A stretch of DNA of 64,000 nt, taken from Actinomycetospora sp. NBRC 106375 (lineage in GTDB: Bacteria; Actinomycetota; Actinomycetes; Mycobacteriales; Pseudonocardiaceae). Under the pieces are notes generated by a model. That model had not been told where the DNA came from and did not search any database. It saw only the letters and a list, made by a program, of their open reading frames with translations. Positions 52,242 through 60,553 of the stretch are shown one piece after another. The first letter of the stretch is position 1. Each line of letters starts with the position of its first letter. The stretch spans positions 248,001-312,000 of the forward strand of contig NZ_BSTS01000003.1 in NCBI RefSeq assembly GCF_030269665.1. Reading direction: 5' to 3'. The translations under genes were made by a program, and so were the position numbers.

Positions 52242-52383
52242 CGCTTCTACGCGCACGAAGTCCCCGTTGATCACGACCAGGCGCGCGCGGGTCGGCTCGT
52301 CGAGACCGTGCGGGGCCGGAGATCAAGAGCGCGCTGTGCACCCGGCGCGACGGATGCCGGTGCGTGGCGCGCTCCTGATCTCC
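52221..52383. repeat. interspersed hairpin element, copy B
   Basis: It has the same plan as copy A at 2849-2987: an AGCGAAC lead, CGCTTCTACGCGC and AGTCCCCG, then arms GGAGATCAAGAGCGCGC (from 52318) and GCGCGCTCCTGATCTCC (to 52383) around a loop of about 16 bases. The arms pair at about 22 of 25 positions. Confidence 0.6.
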
Positions 52384-52396
52384 GGGACCGGGCCGG

Positions 52397-53245
52397 TCAG
52401 CTCACGGCCGGCGGCTGGAGCTCGGCGGCCGCGTGGTCGGGGTGCTCCGTCTCGTGCGGGGCGGGGCGCTCCGGCGGGTCCTCGCCGCGCAGCACCGCGA
52501 GCTGCTCGGTGATCCGGCCCATGATCCGGTCGGTGGCCTCCTGCAGGGCCTTGCGGCCGATGCGGCCCTCGCGCAGGTCGTCGAGGGCGACCGGCGGGCC
52601 GGCGAGGACCTGCAACGTGGCGCGCGGGAAGAGCGTCGGTCGCGTCGCCGTCGGCGGGAGGAGCATGTTCGAGCCCCATTGCGCGACGGGGATGACGGGA
52701 GCGCCGGTCTCCAGAGCCATCCGCGCGATGCCGGTGCGGGCGGCGCGCGGCCAGCCGTCGGAGTGGTCGGCGAACCCGCCCTCCGGGTAGACCACGACGA
52801 CCTCGCCGCGCCCGACGGCCTCGACCGCCGCCCGGTAGGCCTCGATCCCGGACTTGCCGCGGTCGACCGGGATGTGCCGACCGCCGCGCAGCGGTGCGCC
52901 GACCACCGTCTTGCCCCACAGCTCCTTCATCGCGAGGAACCGCGGCACGCGGCCCTGGGCGAGCGTGTAGGCGACAAGGACGATCGGGTCGACGTGCGAG
53001 AGGTGGTTCACCGCGACCAGCGCGCCCCCCGACGTCGGGATCTGGCGGCCGCCGCGGAAGTCCCAGCGCGCCACGGCCATGAGGACCGGCCACAGCACGT
53101 CGATCGCGAACCCGTACCAGAAGCCGCGGTCCGTGCGCGGGTAGAGCACCCAGATCGCGAGCTTGCGCCAGAGCCGGATCGCCCGCCCCGAGCGCCGACG
53201 GTCGTGGGACTGGGAGATCCGCCGGAGTCGGTCCTGCCGCGCCAT
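52397..53245 (-). CDS. 1-acyl-sn-glycerol-3-phosphate acyltransferase family protein
   Basis: The 282-residue protein is a PlsC-type acyltransferase: the catalytic HX4D is in NHLSHVDPIVL, FLAMKELWGKTVVG and GGRHIPVDRGKSGIEAYRAA follow, and VVYPEGGFADHSDGW is the acceptor-binding PEG motif. A hydrophobic stretch near 40-60 (GFAIDVLWPVLMAVARW) should hold it at the membrane, where it acylates lysophosphatidate. ATG 53245 is used; ATG 53257 is in frame four codons upstream. The tail after 255 is disordered. Confidence 0.9.
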   Translation of the reverse strand: MARQDRLRRISQSHDRRRSGRAIRLWRKLAIWVLYPRTDRGFWYGFAIDVLWPVLMAVARWDFRGGRQIPTSGGALVAVNHLSHVDPIVLVAYTLAQGRVPRFLAMKELWGKTVVGAPLRGGRHIPVDRGKSGIEAYRAAVEAVGRGEVVVVYPEGGFADHSDGWPRAARTGIARMALETGAPVIPVAQWGSNMLLPPTATRPTLFPRATLQVLAGPPVALDDLREGRIGRKALQEATDRIMGRITEQLAVLRGEDPPERPAPHETEHPDHAAAELQPPAVS

Positions 53246-53298
53246 GACACAGATCATGTCTGTCCGGCCCGGGTCGTGCATGCGTAGAAGCCCCCGGG

Positions 53299-54024
53299 TC
53301 AGTCGCGCCCGGCCTCGACGATCTTCTCCGCCAGCAGGCCGGGGTTGGTGAACATGACCTCGTGGCTGCCCGGCAGCTGGACGAGCCGGTACATGCCCAG
53401 CCGGCTCGACATCCGCGGGTGCCACGCCCACTCGCCCGGCGGCAGCGCGATGTCCTCGGTCGCGTTGATGTAGGAGCGCGGGATCGTGGACTCGTAGAAG
53501 CGCGTGAGGGCGAGCTTGTCGCGGAACGGCTGGTACGGCTCGGGGGAGAGCAGCTCGTAGGTCGACTGCGCCAGCTCGAGGGGCGCGTCCTGGATGAACG
53601 CCTCCCGCCAGATCGGGAACGGCAGCATGATCGTGTTGTCGCCGCTCGCGCCGGCGAGCTGGGCGAAGAGCTCGCGGTAGTGCGGCGGGGTCTCGTCGTC
53701 GAGGCAGTTGCCCGGCGCGGGCACGAAGGCGTTCCAGAAGACCAGGCGCCGGAGCCGCTCGGGGATCTCCTCCGCGACGCGGGCGATGACGGTGCCGCCG
53801 AAGCTGTGGCCGAGCAGGACGACGTCGGTGAGGTCGTGTCCGAGGATGTGGTCGACGATCGAGGCGACGCAGTCGTCGTGGTCGACGGCCTTGTCGACGC
53901 CCGGGCCGTGCCCGGCGACGGTCGGTGTGTGGACGGTGTGGCCCTGCGCGCGGAGGGGTTCGGCCACCCCCTCCCACAGGCCGCCGTGGTGCCAGGATCC
54001 GTGGACCAGGACGTACGTGCTCAT
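53299..54024 (-). CDS. alpha/beta fold hydrolase
   Basis: The 241-residue protein opens STYVLVHGSWHHGGLWEGV, has the nucleophile in GHSFGGTVIARVAE and the His near the C-terminus in PGSHEVMFTNPGLLAEKI. It belongs to the small esterase group of the salicylic-acid-binding/hydroxynitrile-lyase type (HGSWH, GHS-GG, GSHE). The substrate is unknown. ATG 54024 follows GGGAGGAC by 6 bases. Confidence 0.88.
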   Translation of the reverse strand: MSTYVLVHGSWHHGGLWEGVAEPLRAQGHTVHTPTVAGHGPGVDKAVDHDDCVASIVDHILGHDLTDVVLLGHSFGGTVIARVAEEIPERLRRLVFWNAFVPAPGNCLDDETPPHYRELFAQLAGASGDNTIMLPFPIWREAFIQDAPLELAQSTYELLSPEPYQPFRDKLALTRFYESTIPRSYINATEDIALPPGEWAWHPRMSSRLGMYRLVQLPGSHEVMFTNPGLLAEKIVEAGRD

Positions 54025-54144
54025 CGGGGTGTCCTCCCGGGCGGTCGAGAGCCGTCCTCCCGGCACCGTCGCCGAGGGTGCGACCGATCCTGGCCGGGTC
54101 GGCGACCGGGCGGAAGCGGCGAGGATCGGGCCATGATCCGTCCA

Positions 54145-54185
54145 GGTGCTCCTCTGACCCCATGACATCGGGTCGACGGAGCACC
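54145..54185. terminator. hairpin downstream of the M50-like gene
   Basis: GGTGCTCC...GACCC pairs with GGGTC...GGAGCACC around CATGACATC; it begins 26 bases past the M50-like stop. Confidence 0.55.
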
Positions 54186-54211
54186 GGGAGCGATCTTGGG
54201 GCGCGCCGGGG

Positions 54212-54895
54212 TCAGCCGATGCCGTAACCGGGGCGGAGGAGGAGCTGCCCGCCGACGATCAAGGCAACGAGTGCAATGAAGATCCAAATGAGCGACCACA
54301 CGAAATTGGGGATCAGGGTTCTCCCGGCGAGATTGGCGCCGTCCTGAGATGGGGCCCCCAGGAGACTGACGTTCTTGACGAAGCCGCCGATGAGGAGCAC
54401 CCAGGCGATCCCGACGGCGAAGACAGCCTGGAGGTTGCCAGAACCCGCCAGGAGCAACCATGTGAGCCCGAGGACGACCAGAGTCGGCACGAGGAAGGCG
54501 AGGCCGCCCTTGGACAAGGCCACCGCAAGTACTGAAAGGACGATCGAGGCCAGAAGAACCGCCCACGGATTGCCCACGGCAATGAGTGCTGCGGCCGCCA
54601 GGCCCAGGAGCGGCGGGGTCGGATAGCCAACGAAGGAGCCGATGTTCTTCCTGATCCAGCCGCCGACATTCTTCGGCATCGTCCCGCCGTCGGCGTTGTC
54701 CTCGAGTTCCCAGTAGTCGGTGCCGCGCAAGGTGACGAGGTTGGCGAGCATGTGACCGCCTTCGTGGGCGAGGGTGTTGATGTAGGCGACCAGATATCGA
54801 GAGCCCAGAACGAGCAGAAGTGCGATGAAGCCAACCCCGTAGGCGAGCGGCTCTCCCACGATCGGGACGTCGTTGACTCCCAGTCCCACCCCCAT
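54212..54895 (-). CDS. M50-like membrane zinc metalloprotease family protein
   Basis: The 227-residue protein has an HEGGH zinc motif (NTLAHEGGHMLANLVTLRG) at about residues 37-41 after a first transmembrane helix, and about five further hydrophobic helices. This pattern fits the M50B-like membrane peptidases of unknown target found in actinobacteria and plants. No DG motif for the third zinc ligand is obvious. Base composition is lower in GC than both neighbours, pointing to a different origin. ATG 54895 is used. Confidence 0.72.
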   Translation of the reverse strand: MGVGLGVNDVPIVGEPLAYGVGFIALLLVLGSRYLVAYINTLAHEGGHMLANLVTLRGTDYWELEDNADGGTMPKNVGGWIRKNIGSFVGYPTPPLLGLAAAALIAVGNPWAVLLASIVLSVLAVALSKGGLAFLVPTLVVLGLTWLLLAGSGNLQAVFAVGIAWVLLIGGFVKNVSLLGAPSQDGANLAGRTLIPNFVWSLIWIFIALVALIVGGQLLLRPGYGIG

Positions 54896-55048
54896 GGGGT
54901 GAATCCGAGCACAGTTCGTACTCGGATCACCCGAACGACGCGCCGGGGAGACCCGATCGCGACATCCGGTTGTGACGAATGGCCAACCGGTGAACCGATC
55001 GCCGGCGCGGTCCGATGGTGCTGCGGTAGCCGACGGAGGGAGAGCACG

Positions 55049-56374
55049 GTGGATGCAGCACAGCGGGTCGCGGGAGCGGTCGGGGCGTTCCTCGACGGGC
55101 CGTTGCCGGTGCGGATCCGGGCGTGGGACGGGAGCGAGGCGGGCCCGGCGCCCGGGCCCGGGGTGCCGACGGTGGTGCTGCGCTCGCGGCGGGCGCTGCG
55201 CCGTCTGCTCTGGGAGCCGGGGGAGATGGGGCTCGCGCACGCGTACGTCTCGGGCGACCTCGACGTCGACGGCGATCTCGCCGACGGCCTCTCCACCATG
55301 TGGACGCTCATCAACTCCGGAACGATCACGAAGAGGCGACCGGGCGCCCGCGAGCTGCCCGGACTCGCGACGAACGCGGCACGTCTGGGGCTGATCGGCC
55401 CCAAGCCCGCCCCGCCGCCCGAAGCCATCACGATCAAGGGACGCCGGCACAGCCGCCGCCGCGACAGCGACGTCATCGCCCACCACTACGACGCCGGCAA
55501 CGCCTTCTACGCGCTCCTGCTCGACGCGTCGATGGCCTACTCGTCCGGCTACTACACGGCGCCGGAGAACACCCTCGCCCAGGCCCAGCACGACAAGCTC
55601 GAGCTGATCTGCCGCAAGCTCGACCTCGCGCCCGGCCGCCGCCTGCTCGACATCGGCTGCGGGTGGGGCTCGCTCGCCGTGCACGCCGCCCGCGAGCACG
55701 GCGCCCAGGTCCGCGCCGTGACGATCTCCCGCGAGCAGCGCGACCACGTCAACACCCGCATCCGGGCCGAGGGTCTGGCCGAGAAGGTCCAGGTCGACCT
55801 CCTCGACTACCGCGACGTCGCCGAGCGGATCACCGCGACCGACGGTCCGTTCGACGCCGTCAGCGCGATCGAGATGGGCGAGCACGTCGGCGACGAGCAC
55901 TACCCGACGTTCGCCGCGACGCTGCACGGCGCGCTGCGCCCGGGCGGGCGGGCGCTCGTGCAGCAGATGTCGCGCGGCGCCAACGCCCCGGGCGGCGGCG
56001 CGTTCATCGAGACCTACGTGACGCCGGACATGGTCATGCGCCCCGTCGGCGACACCCTGACCTTCCTCCAGCACGCCGGGCTCGAGGTCCGTGACGTCCA
56101 CGTCATGCGCGAGCACTACGTGCCGACGATCCGGGCCTGGCTCGCGACGCTCGAGGACCGCTTCGACGAGGCCGTCGGGCTCCTCGGCGAGCGGGGCGCC
56201 CGGATGTGGCGGCTCTACCTCGCCGGCGGCGCGCTGGCGTTCGAGGAGAACCGGATGGGCGTCGACCAGATCCTCCTCGCCCGCCCGACCGACCGCGGCT
56301 GCAGCGGGATGCCTGCCACGCGTGACGACTGGTCGGTGCCGGCGCGCGCGGAGGCGGGTACGCACGAGTCGTGA
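55049..56374 (+). CDS. cyclopropane/branched fatty acyl phospholipid methyltransferase
   Basis: The 441-residue protein has an N-terminal lipid-binding domain and a SAM methyltransferase domain with RRLLDIGCGWGSLAVHAAREH, TISREQRDHVNTRI and AIEMGEHVGDEHYPTF, then the acidic and aromatic residues of Cfa/UfaA1 (YVTPDMVMRP, EHYVPTIRAWLATLE, GALAFEENRMG). It adds a methylene or methyl carbon to double bonds in membrane fatty acids. GTG 55049 follows GGAGGGAGA. Its stop overlaps the DUF1295 gene. M. tuberculosis has the same gene set at Rv0446c-Rv0449c (ufaA1). Confidence 0.93.
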   Translation: MDAAQRVAGAVGAFLDGPLPVRIRAWDGSEAGPAPGPGVPTVVLRSRRALRRLLWEPGEMGLAHAYVSGDLDVDGDLADGLSTMWTLINSGTITKRRPGARELPGLATNAARLGLIGPKPAPPPEAITIKGRRHSRRRDSDVIAHHYDAGNAFYALLLDASMAYSSGYYTAPENTLAQAQHDKLELICRKLDLAPGRRLLDIGCGWGSLAVHAAREHGAQVRAVTISREQRDHVNTRIRAEGLAEKVQVDLLDYRDVAERITATDGPFDAVSAIEMGEHVGDEHYPTFAATLHGALRPGGRALVQQMSRGANAPGGGAFIETYVTPDMVMRPVGDTLTFLQHAGLEVRDVHVMREHYVPTIRAWLATLEDRFDEAVGLLGERGARMWRLYLAGGALAFEENRMGVDQILLARPTDRGCSGMPATRDDWSVPARAEAGTHES

Positions 56375-57195
56375 GCTTCGACCTGGGCGCGTTCGGCCTC
56401 CTGCTCGTCGGCGCGGTGGCGACGGTCGTCGTCGCCTTCGCGCTGACGCTCGTCGTCGCGCGGGCGACCGGCCGGCACAGCGTCGTCGACGTGACGTGGG
56501 GCCTGGGCTTCGTGGCGGTCGCGGTCGTCGCGTACGTGGTCTCGGGCGTGCTCGGCGTCGGCGACGCGCTGGTGCGCACGGTCGCGCTCGCGCTCGTGGC
56601 GGTGTGGGGCCTGCGCCTCGGGCTCTACATCGGCTGGCGCAACCGCGGCAAGGGCGAGGACCCGCGCTACGCGGAGATGCTCGGCGACGACCACCCGCCG
56701 GGCGCGGTGACGGCCACGGTGCTGCGGAAGGTCTACCTGCCGCAGGCGGGCGTCATGCTCGTCGTCTCGCTGCCGGTGCTCGCGGCGATGGTGCGGGCGT
56801 CGACCGTGCTCGGCGTCGTGGTCGTCGGCGCCCTGCTCTGGCTCGTCGGGTTCGTCTTCGAGAGCGTCGGCGACGCCCAGCTCGCCGCGTTCAAGGCCGA
56901 CCCGGACAACAAGGGGAAGATCCTCGACAGCGGGCTGTGGCGCTACACCCGGCACCCGAACTACTTCGGCGACGCGTGCGTCTGGTGGGGCGTCTTCGTC
57001 GTCGCCGCCGGCCACCCGCTCGCGCTCGTCAGCGTCGTCGGGCCGCTGCTGATGACCTACCTGCTCGTCTCGGTGACGGGCAAGGAGCTGACCGAGAAGT
57101 CGATGTCCCAGCGCCCGGGCTACGACGAGTACGTGCGACGGACCTCGGGCTTCCTGCCGCTGCCCCCGGGCTCGCGCCCGGCCCGTGCCACGTGA
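56371..57195 (+). CDS. DUF1295 membrane protein (steroid reductase-like)
   Basis: The 274-residue protein has about six transmembrane helices and the DUF1295 signatures DVTWGLGFVAVAV, GLRLGLYIGWRNRGKGEDPRY-type sequence and LWRYTRHPNYFGDACVWWGVF, related to the steroid 5-alpha-reductase/isoprenylcysteine methyltransferase fold. GTG 56371 overlaps the Cfa stop, so they are coupled. The homologue next to ufaA1 is Rv0446c. A role in modifying or reducing the lipid made by the methyltransferase is likely but unproven. Confidence 0.9.
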   Translation: MSFDLGAFGLLLVGAVATVVVAFALTLVVARATGRHSVVDVTWGLGFVAVAVVAYVVSGVLGVGDALVRTVALALVAVWGLRLGLYIGWRNRGKGEDPRYAEMLGDDHPPGAVTATVLRKVYLPQAGVMLVVSLPVLAAMVRASTVLGVVVVGALLWLVGFVFESVGDAQLAAFKADPDNKGKILDSGLWRYTRHPNYFGDACVWWGVFVVAAGHPLALVSVVGPLLMTYLLVSVTGKELTEKSMSQRPGYDEYVRRTSGFLPLPPGSRPARAT

Positions 57196-57218
57196 GCGGG
57201 CCCGGGCCGGGACGACCG

Positions 57219-57680
57219 TCAGGCGCCCTGGCGCGACCGGAGCAGGGCGAGGGCGTCGTCGGCGTGGTTGTCGAACTTCATCTCGCCGCCGATGACGCCG
57301 AGCACCGTGCGGTCGGTGTCGATGACGAAGGTCTTCCGCTTGACCGGCAGCGCCGGCAGCCACGACCGCTTCGCCCCGAACTGCTTCGCGACGACGCCGC
57401 CAGGGTCGGAGAGCAGGGGATAGTCGAAGGAGTGCTCCGAGGAGAACGCGTGCTGCTTCTCGACCGAGTCCGCGCTGATCCCGACACGCTGCGCGCCGAC
57501 GGCGGCGAACTCGCCCGCGAGATCGCGGAAGTGGCAGCTCTCCTGGGTGCAGCCGCCCGAGGAGGCCAGCGGGTAGAAGAACAGCACCACCGGGCCGCCG
57601 GCGAGGAGCTCCGACAGGGTCCGGCGGGTACCGGTGTCGTCGGCGAGCTCGAAGTCGGGGGCGGTGTCTCCGGCCTGCAT
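57219..57680 (-). CDS. bcp: peroxiredoxin, BCP/PrxQ type
   Basis: The 153-residue thiol peroxidase has the opening GDTAPDFELADDTG and the active-site region FFYPLASSGGCTQESCHF with the peroxidatic Cys at about 44 and the resolving Cys five residues later, as in PrxQ/BCP. The usual Thr-Pro-Gly before the Cys is changed to Ser-Gly-Gly, which is unusual because the Pro/Thr shape the active site. ATG 57680 follows GGGAGGAAG. It lies on the opposite strand inside the lipid cluster. Confidence 0.88.
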   Translation of the reverse strand: MQAGDTAPDFELADDTGTRRTLSELLAGGPVVLFFYPLASSGGCTQESCHFRDLAGEFAAVGAQRVGISADSVEKQHAFSSEHSFDYPLLSDPGGVVAKQFGAKRSWLPALPVKRKTFVIDTDRTVLGVIGGEMKFDNHADDALALLRSRQGA

Positions 57681-57781
57681 GGGGGCTTCCCTCCTCCCGG
57701 CCGCGCGCCGGGATGCCTGGTGTCGTCGGTGGGGCGTTCGTCCCGCGGCGGCCGCGGGTTCGATCTCCGGGACGGCGGCCG

Positions 57782-58486
57782 GTGACGCTCCCGCGCCTCG
57801 ACCGCGTCCGTCCCGCCACCCGGCGGCCCGTCTCCGCAGCGGTCCTCGTGCTGCACGGCGGCAGCCCGGACAACCGCCGGCCGGCCGACGGCCTGCGGCT
57901 GCCGTACCTGCGCATGGTGCCCTTCGCGCGCAGCCTCGCCGCCGCCGGTGCCCGGCGCGGCGTCGACGTCGCCCTGCTGCGCTACCGCTACCGCGGCTGG
58001 AACGCCCCCGACCTCGACCCCGTCCAGGACGCCCGCTGGGCGCTGCGCGACGTCCGGGCGCGCCACGGCGACGTGCCGGTCGTCCTCGTCGGGCACTCGA
58101 TGGGCGGGCGCGCGGCGCTGCGCGTCGGCGGCGACGAGGGCGTCGTCGGGGTGGCCGGCCTCGCGCCCTGGATCGAACGCGGGGAGCCGTACGCCCACCT
58201 CGCCGGGCAGGCCGTCCTCATCGCCCACGGCGACCGCGAGCGCATGACCGACCCGCGCGCCTCGCTGCGGTTCGCCCAGCGCGTCGCGACCGTGTCCGAC
58301 CGCGTGGCACGGTTCGATGTGCACGGCGACGGTCACGCGATGCTGCGCCGGGCGGCGGCGTGGCACGACCTGGTCACACACTTCGCCCTCGGGGCGCTCG
58401 GTCTCGAACCGTTCACCGAGGCCGTCGCGAAGGCCATGGCGGCCGGGGACCCCGAGGGGCTCGAGGTCCCGCTGGAGGATCCGTAG
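57782..58486 (+). CDS. alpha/beta fold hydrolase
   Basis: The 234-residue protein has AAVLVLHGGSPDNRRPADGL (oxyanion), the nucleophile in VLVGHSMGGRAAL, Asp in LIAHGDRERMTD and His in VHGDGHAMLRR. It is a small esterase/lysophospholipase-like enzyme. GTG 57782 is used because upstream codons read as Pro/Arg-rich filler. It precedes the FAD oxidoreductase by 13 bases and may be cotranscribed with it, suggesting a lipid-related substrate. Confidence 0.82.
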   Translation: MTLPRLDRVRPATRRPVSAAVLVLHGGSPDNRRPADGLRLPYLRMVPFARSLAAAGARRGVDVALLRYRYRGWNAPDLDPVQDARWALRDVRARHGDVPVVLVGHSMGGRAALRVGGDEGVVGVAGLAPWIERGEPYAHLAGQAVLIAHGDRERMTDPRASLRFAQRVATVSDRVARFDVHGDGHAMLRRAAAWHDLVTHFALGALGLEPFTEAVAKAMAAGDPEGLEVPLEDP

Positions 58487-58499
58487 AGGGAGTGGTGGC

Positions 58500-59741
58500 G
58501 TGCGCGAGCGGGTCGCGGTCGTCGGTGCGGGCGTCGCGGGTCTGACGGCGGCCTACCTGCTCCAACGTCGCCACGACGTCACCCTCTTCGAGGCCGACGA
58601 CCGGCTCGGCGGGCACGCCCACACCCACGACGTCGGCCCGCTCGCCGTCGACTCCGGCTTCATCGTCCACAACGACGTGACCTACCCGCACCTACTGCGG
58701 CTGTTCGCCGAGCTCGGGGTCTCCACCCAGGACTCCGAGATGAGCATGAGCGTCCGCGACGATGCCACCGGTCTCGAGTACGCGGGCGCCCGCGGGCTCC
58801 GCGGGCTGTTCGCCCAGCCGCGCAACGTCGCGTATCCGCGCTACCTGCGGATGCTCGGCGAGGTCCTGCGGTTCCACCGGGAGGCCCGTGCCGTCGTCGA
58901 CGGCTCGTCGCCGCTGGGGGAGGACGTGACCTTCGGCGCGTTCCTCGACGCGGGCGGCTACTCGCGCTTCTTCGTCGAGACGTTCGCGGTCCCCGTGGTG
59001 TCGGCGGTGTGGTCGTCGGGCGCGGAGCTCTCGCGGCAGTACCCGGCGCGGTACCTGTTCGCGTTCCTGGCCAACCACGGGATGCTCTCGGTCGGCGGGT
59101 CGCACCAGTGGCGCACGGTCGTCGGCGGCTCGCGCTCGTACGTCGAGCGGGCCGCCAAGGGCCTCTCGGCGGTGGAGGTGTCGACGCCGGTGCGCGCGCT
59201 GGTGCGCTCCGGCGACGAGGTGCTCGTGCGGGACGACGCCGACGTCGAGCGCCGGTTCGACCGCGCGGTCGTCGCCGCCCACGCCCCGGACGCCCTGCGG
59301 CTGCTGGCCGCGCCGACCGCGGAGCAGCGCGACGTGCTCGGCGCGTTCCGGTACTCGCGCAACGAGACCTGGCTGCACACCGACACCTCGGTGCTCCCGC
59401 GCGCCGCCGGGGCGCGGGCGTCGTGGAACCTGCTGCGCGTGCCGGGGGAGGACCGGGTGCTCGTCAGCTACGACATGACCCGGCTCATGCGCCTCGACGG
59501 GCCGGACACCCACGTCGTCACCCTCAACGCCGCGGACCGCATCGACCCGTCGACGGTGATCGCGAAGATGACCTACGAGCACCCCGCCTACACGCCGGAG
59601 TCCGTGGCGGCCCAGCGCCGGCTGCCCGCGCTCAACGACGACCGCCTCGCCTTCGCCGGCGCGTACCACGGCTGGGGCTTCCACGAGGACGGCTGCGCCG
59701 CCGGTGTCCGCGCTGCCGCGTCGCTCGGGGTGACGTGGTGA
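58500..59741 (+). CDS. FAD-dependent oxidoreductase, amine-oxidase-like (Rv0449c type)
   Basis: The 413-residue protein has the FAD motif RVAVVGAGVAGLTAAYLLQRRHDVTLF-like (GAGVAG, with Glu at the strand end), ADDRLGGHAHTHDV, SGFIVHNDVTYPHLLRLF and the C-terminal FAGAYHGWGFHEDG. It belongs to the group found with DUF1365 and Cfa genes, where the oxidoreductase reduces or desaturates the lipid intermediate. GTG 58500 follows GAGGGAG. Its stop overlaps the DUF1365 start (GTGA). Confidence 0.9.
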   Translation: MRERVAVVGAGVAGLTAAYLLQRRHDVTLFEADDRLGGHAHTHDVGPLAVDSGFIVHNDVTYPHLLRLFAELGVSTQDSEMSMSVRDDATGLEYAGARGLRGLFAQPRNVAYPRYLRMLGEVLRFHREARAVVDGSSPLGEDVTFGAFLDAGGYSRFFVETFAVPVVSAVWSSGAELSRQYPARYLFAFLANHGMLSVGGSHQWRTVVGGSRSYVERAAKGLSAVEVSTPVRALVRSGDEVLVRDDADVERRFDRAVVAAHAPDALRLLAAPTAEQRDVLGAFRYSRNETWLHTDTSVLPRAAGARASWNLLRVPGEDRVLVSYDMTRLMRLDGPDTHVVTLNAADRIDPSTVIAKMTYEHPAYTPESVAAQRRLPALNDDRLAFAGAYHGWGFHEDGCAAGVRAAASLGVTW

Positions 59742-60553
59742 GACGTCAGCGGTGGGCCACCGCTGCCACCGAGCGTCCGTATCGCCACACGCTCGCGCCC
59801 GCGATCTACGAGGCGGAGGTCGGGCACCGGCGTCTGGAACGGCTCGACCACGCCTTCACCCACCGGCTCTACCTGTGGCTCGTCGACCTCGACGACCTCC
59901 CGCGCCTGCCCGCCCCGCTGCGCCCGTTCGCACGGTTCGAGGCCGCCGACCACATCGGCGACCCGCGGCGCACGATCCGCGAGAACCTCGACGCGTTCCT
60001 CGCGGCCCGCGGGATCGCCCGCCCGGCGCGGGTGCTGATGCTCGCCCACGCCCGCGTCCTCGGGTACGTGTTCAACCCGATCACGCTCTACTGGTGCCGC
60101 GACGACTCCGGGGCGCTGGTCGCGGTCGTCGCCGAGGTCCACAACACCTACGGCGGGCGCCACCACTACCTGCTCGACGTCGACGACGACGGTCGCGCCC
60201 GGGTCGACAAGGACTTCTACGTCTCGCCGTTCTTCACCGTCGACGGCGAGTACCGCATGCGGGTGCCCGAGCCCGGCGACACGCTCGGCGCCACCGTCGT
60301 CCTGCGCCGCGAGGGTGCGACCGCGTTCGTCGCGACGCTGCGCGGGCGCCGCCGTCCCGCGACCCCGCGCGCCGTGCTCACCGCCACCCTGCGGCACCCG
60401 CTGGTGACGTTGCGGGTCGCGGCCGCCATCCGCCGCCGCGGCATCGGGCTCTGGGCACGCGGGGTCCCCGTCGTGACGCGCACACCCGCCGACGTCGATC
60501 GTGGCGACGACCAGCTCGTGGCGCCGACGACACGGCACACTGGGATCCCGTGA
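59738..60553 (+). CDS. DUF1365 family protein
   Basis: The 271-residue protein has the DUF1365 motifs LAPAIYEAEVGHRRLERLDHAF (start), GYVFNPITLYWCRD, EVHNTYGGRHHYLL and KDFYVSPFFTVDGEYRMR. The family always sits near Cfa-like methyltransferases and FAD oxidoreductases, as here; its chemistry is unknown. GTG 59738 overlaps the previous stop and its own stop overlaps the GNAT gene (GTGA), so three genes in a row are coupled. Confidence 0.92.
   Translation: MRRQRWATAATERPYRHTLAPAIYEAEVGHRRLERLDHAFTHRLYLWLVDLDDLPRLPAPLRPFARFEAADHIGDPRRTIRENLDAFLAARGIARPARVLMLAHARVLGYVFNPITLYWCRDDSGALVAVVAEVHNTYGGRHHYLLDVDDDGRARVDKDFYVSPFFTVDGEYRMRVPEPGDTLGATVVLRREGATAFVATLRGRRRPATPRAVLTATLRHPLVTLRVAAAIRRRGIGLWARGVPVVTRTPADVDRGDDQLVAPTTRHTGIP

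Larger units (their letters stand above)
52065..52396. other. 332-bp repeat-rich gap after acsA
   Basis: No gene is seen between the convergent acsA and acyltransferase genes. It holds a perfect hairpin (52080-52119), three 21-bp direct repeats (52179-52241) and hairpin element B (to 52383), one of the densest repeat stretches in the window. Confidence 0.7.

Noticed and set aside
59758-59790. GAGCGTCCGTATCG resembling the repeat at 13941-13958
   Set aside because: It lies inside the conserved start of the DUF1365 protein and has no inverted partner, so it is chance similarity.
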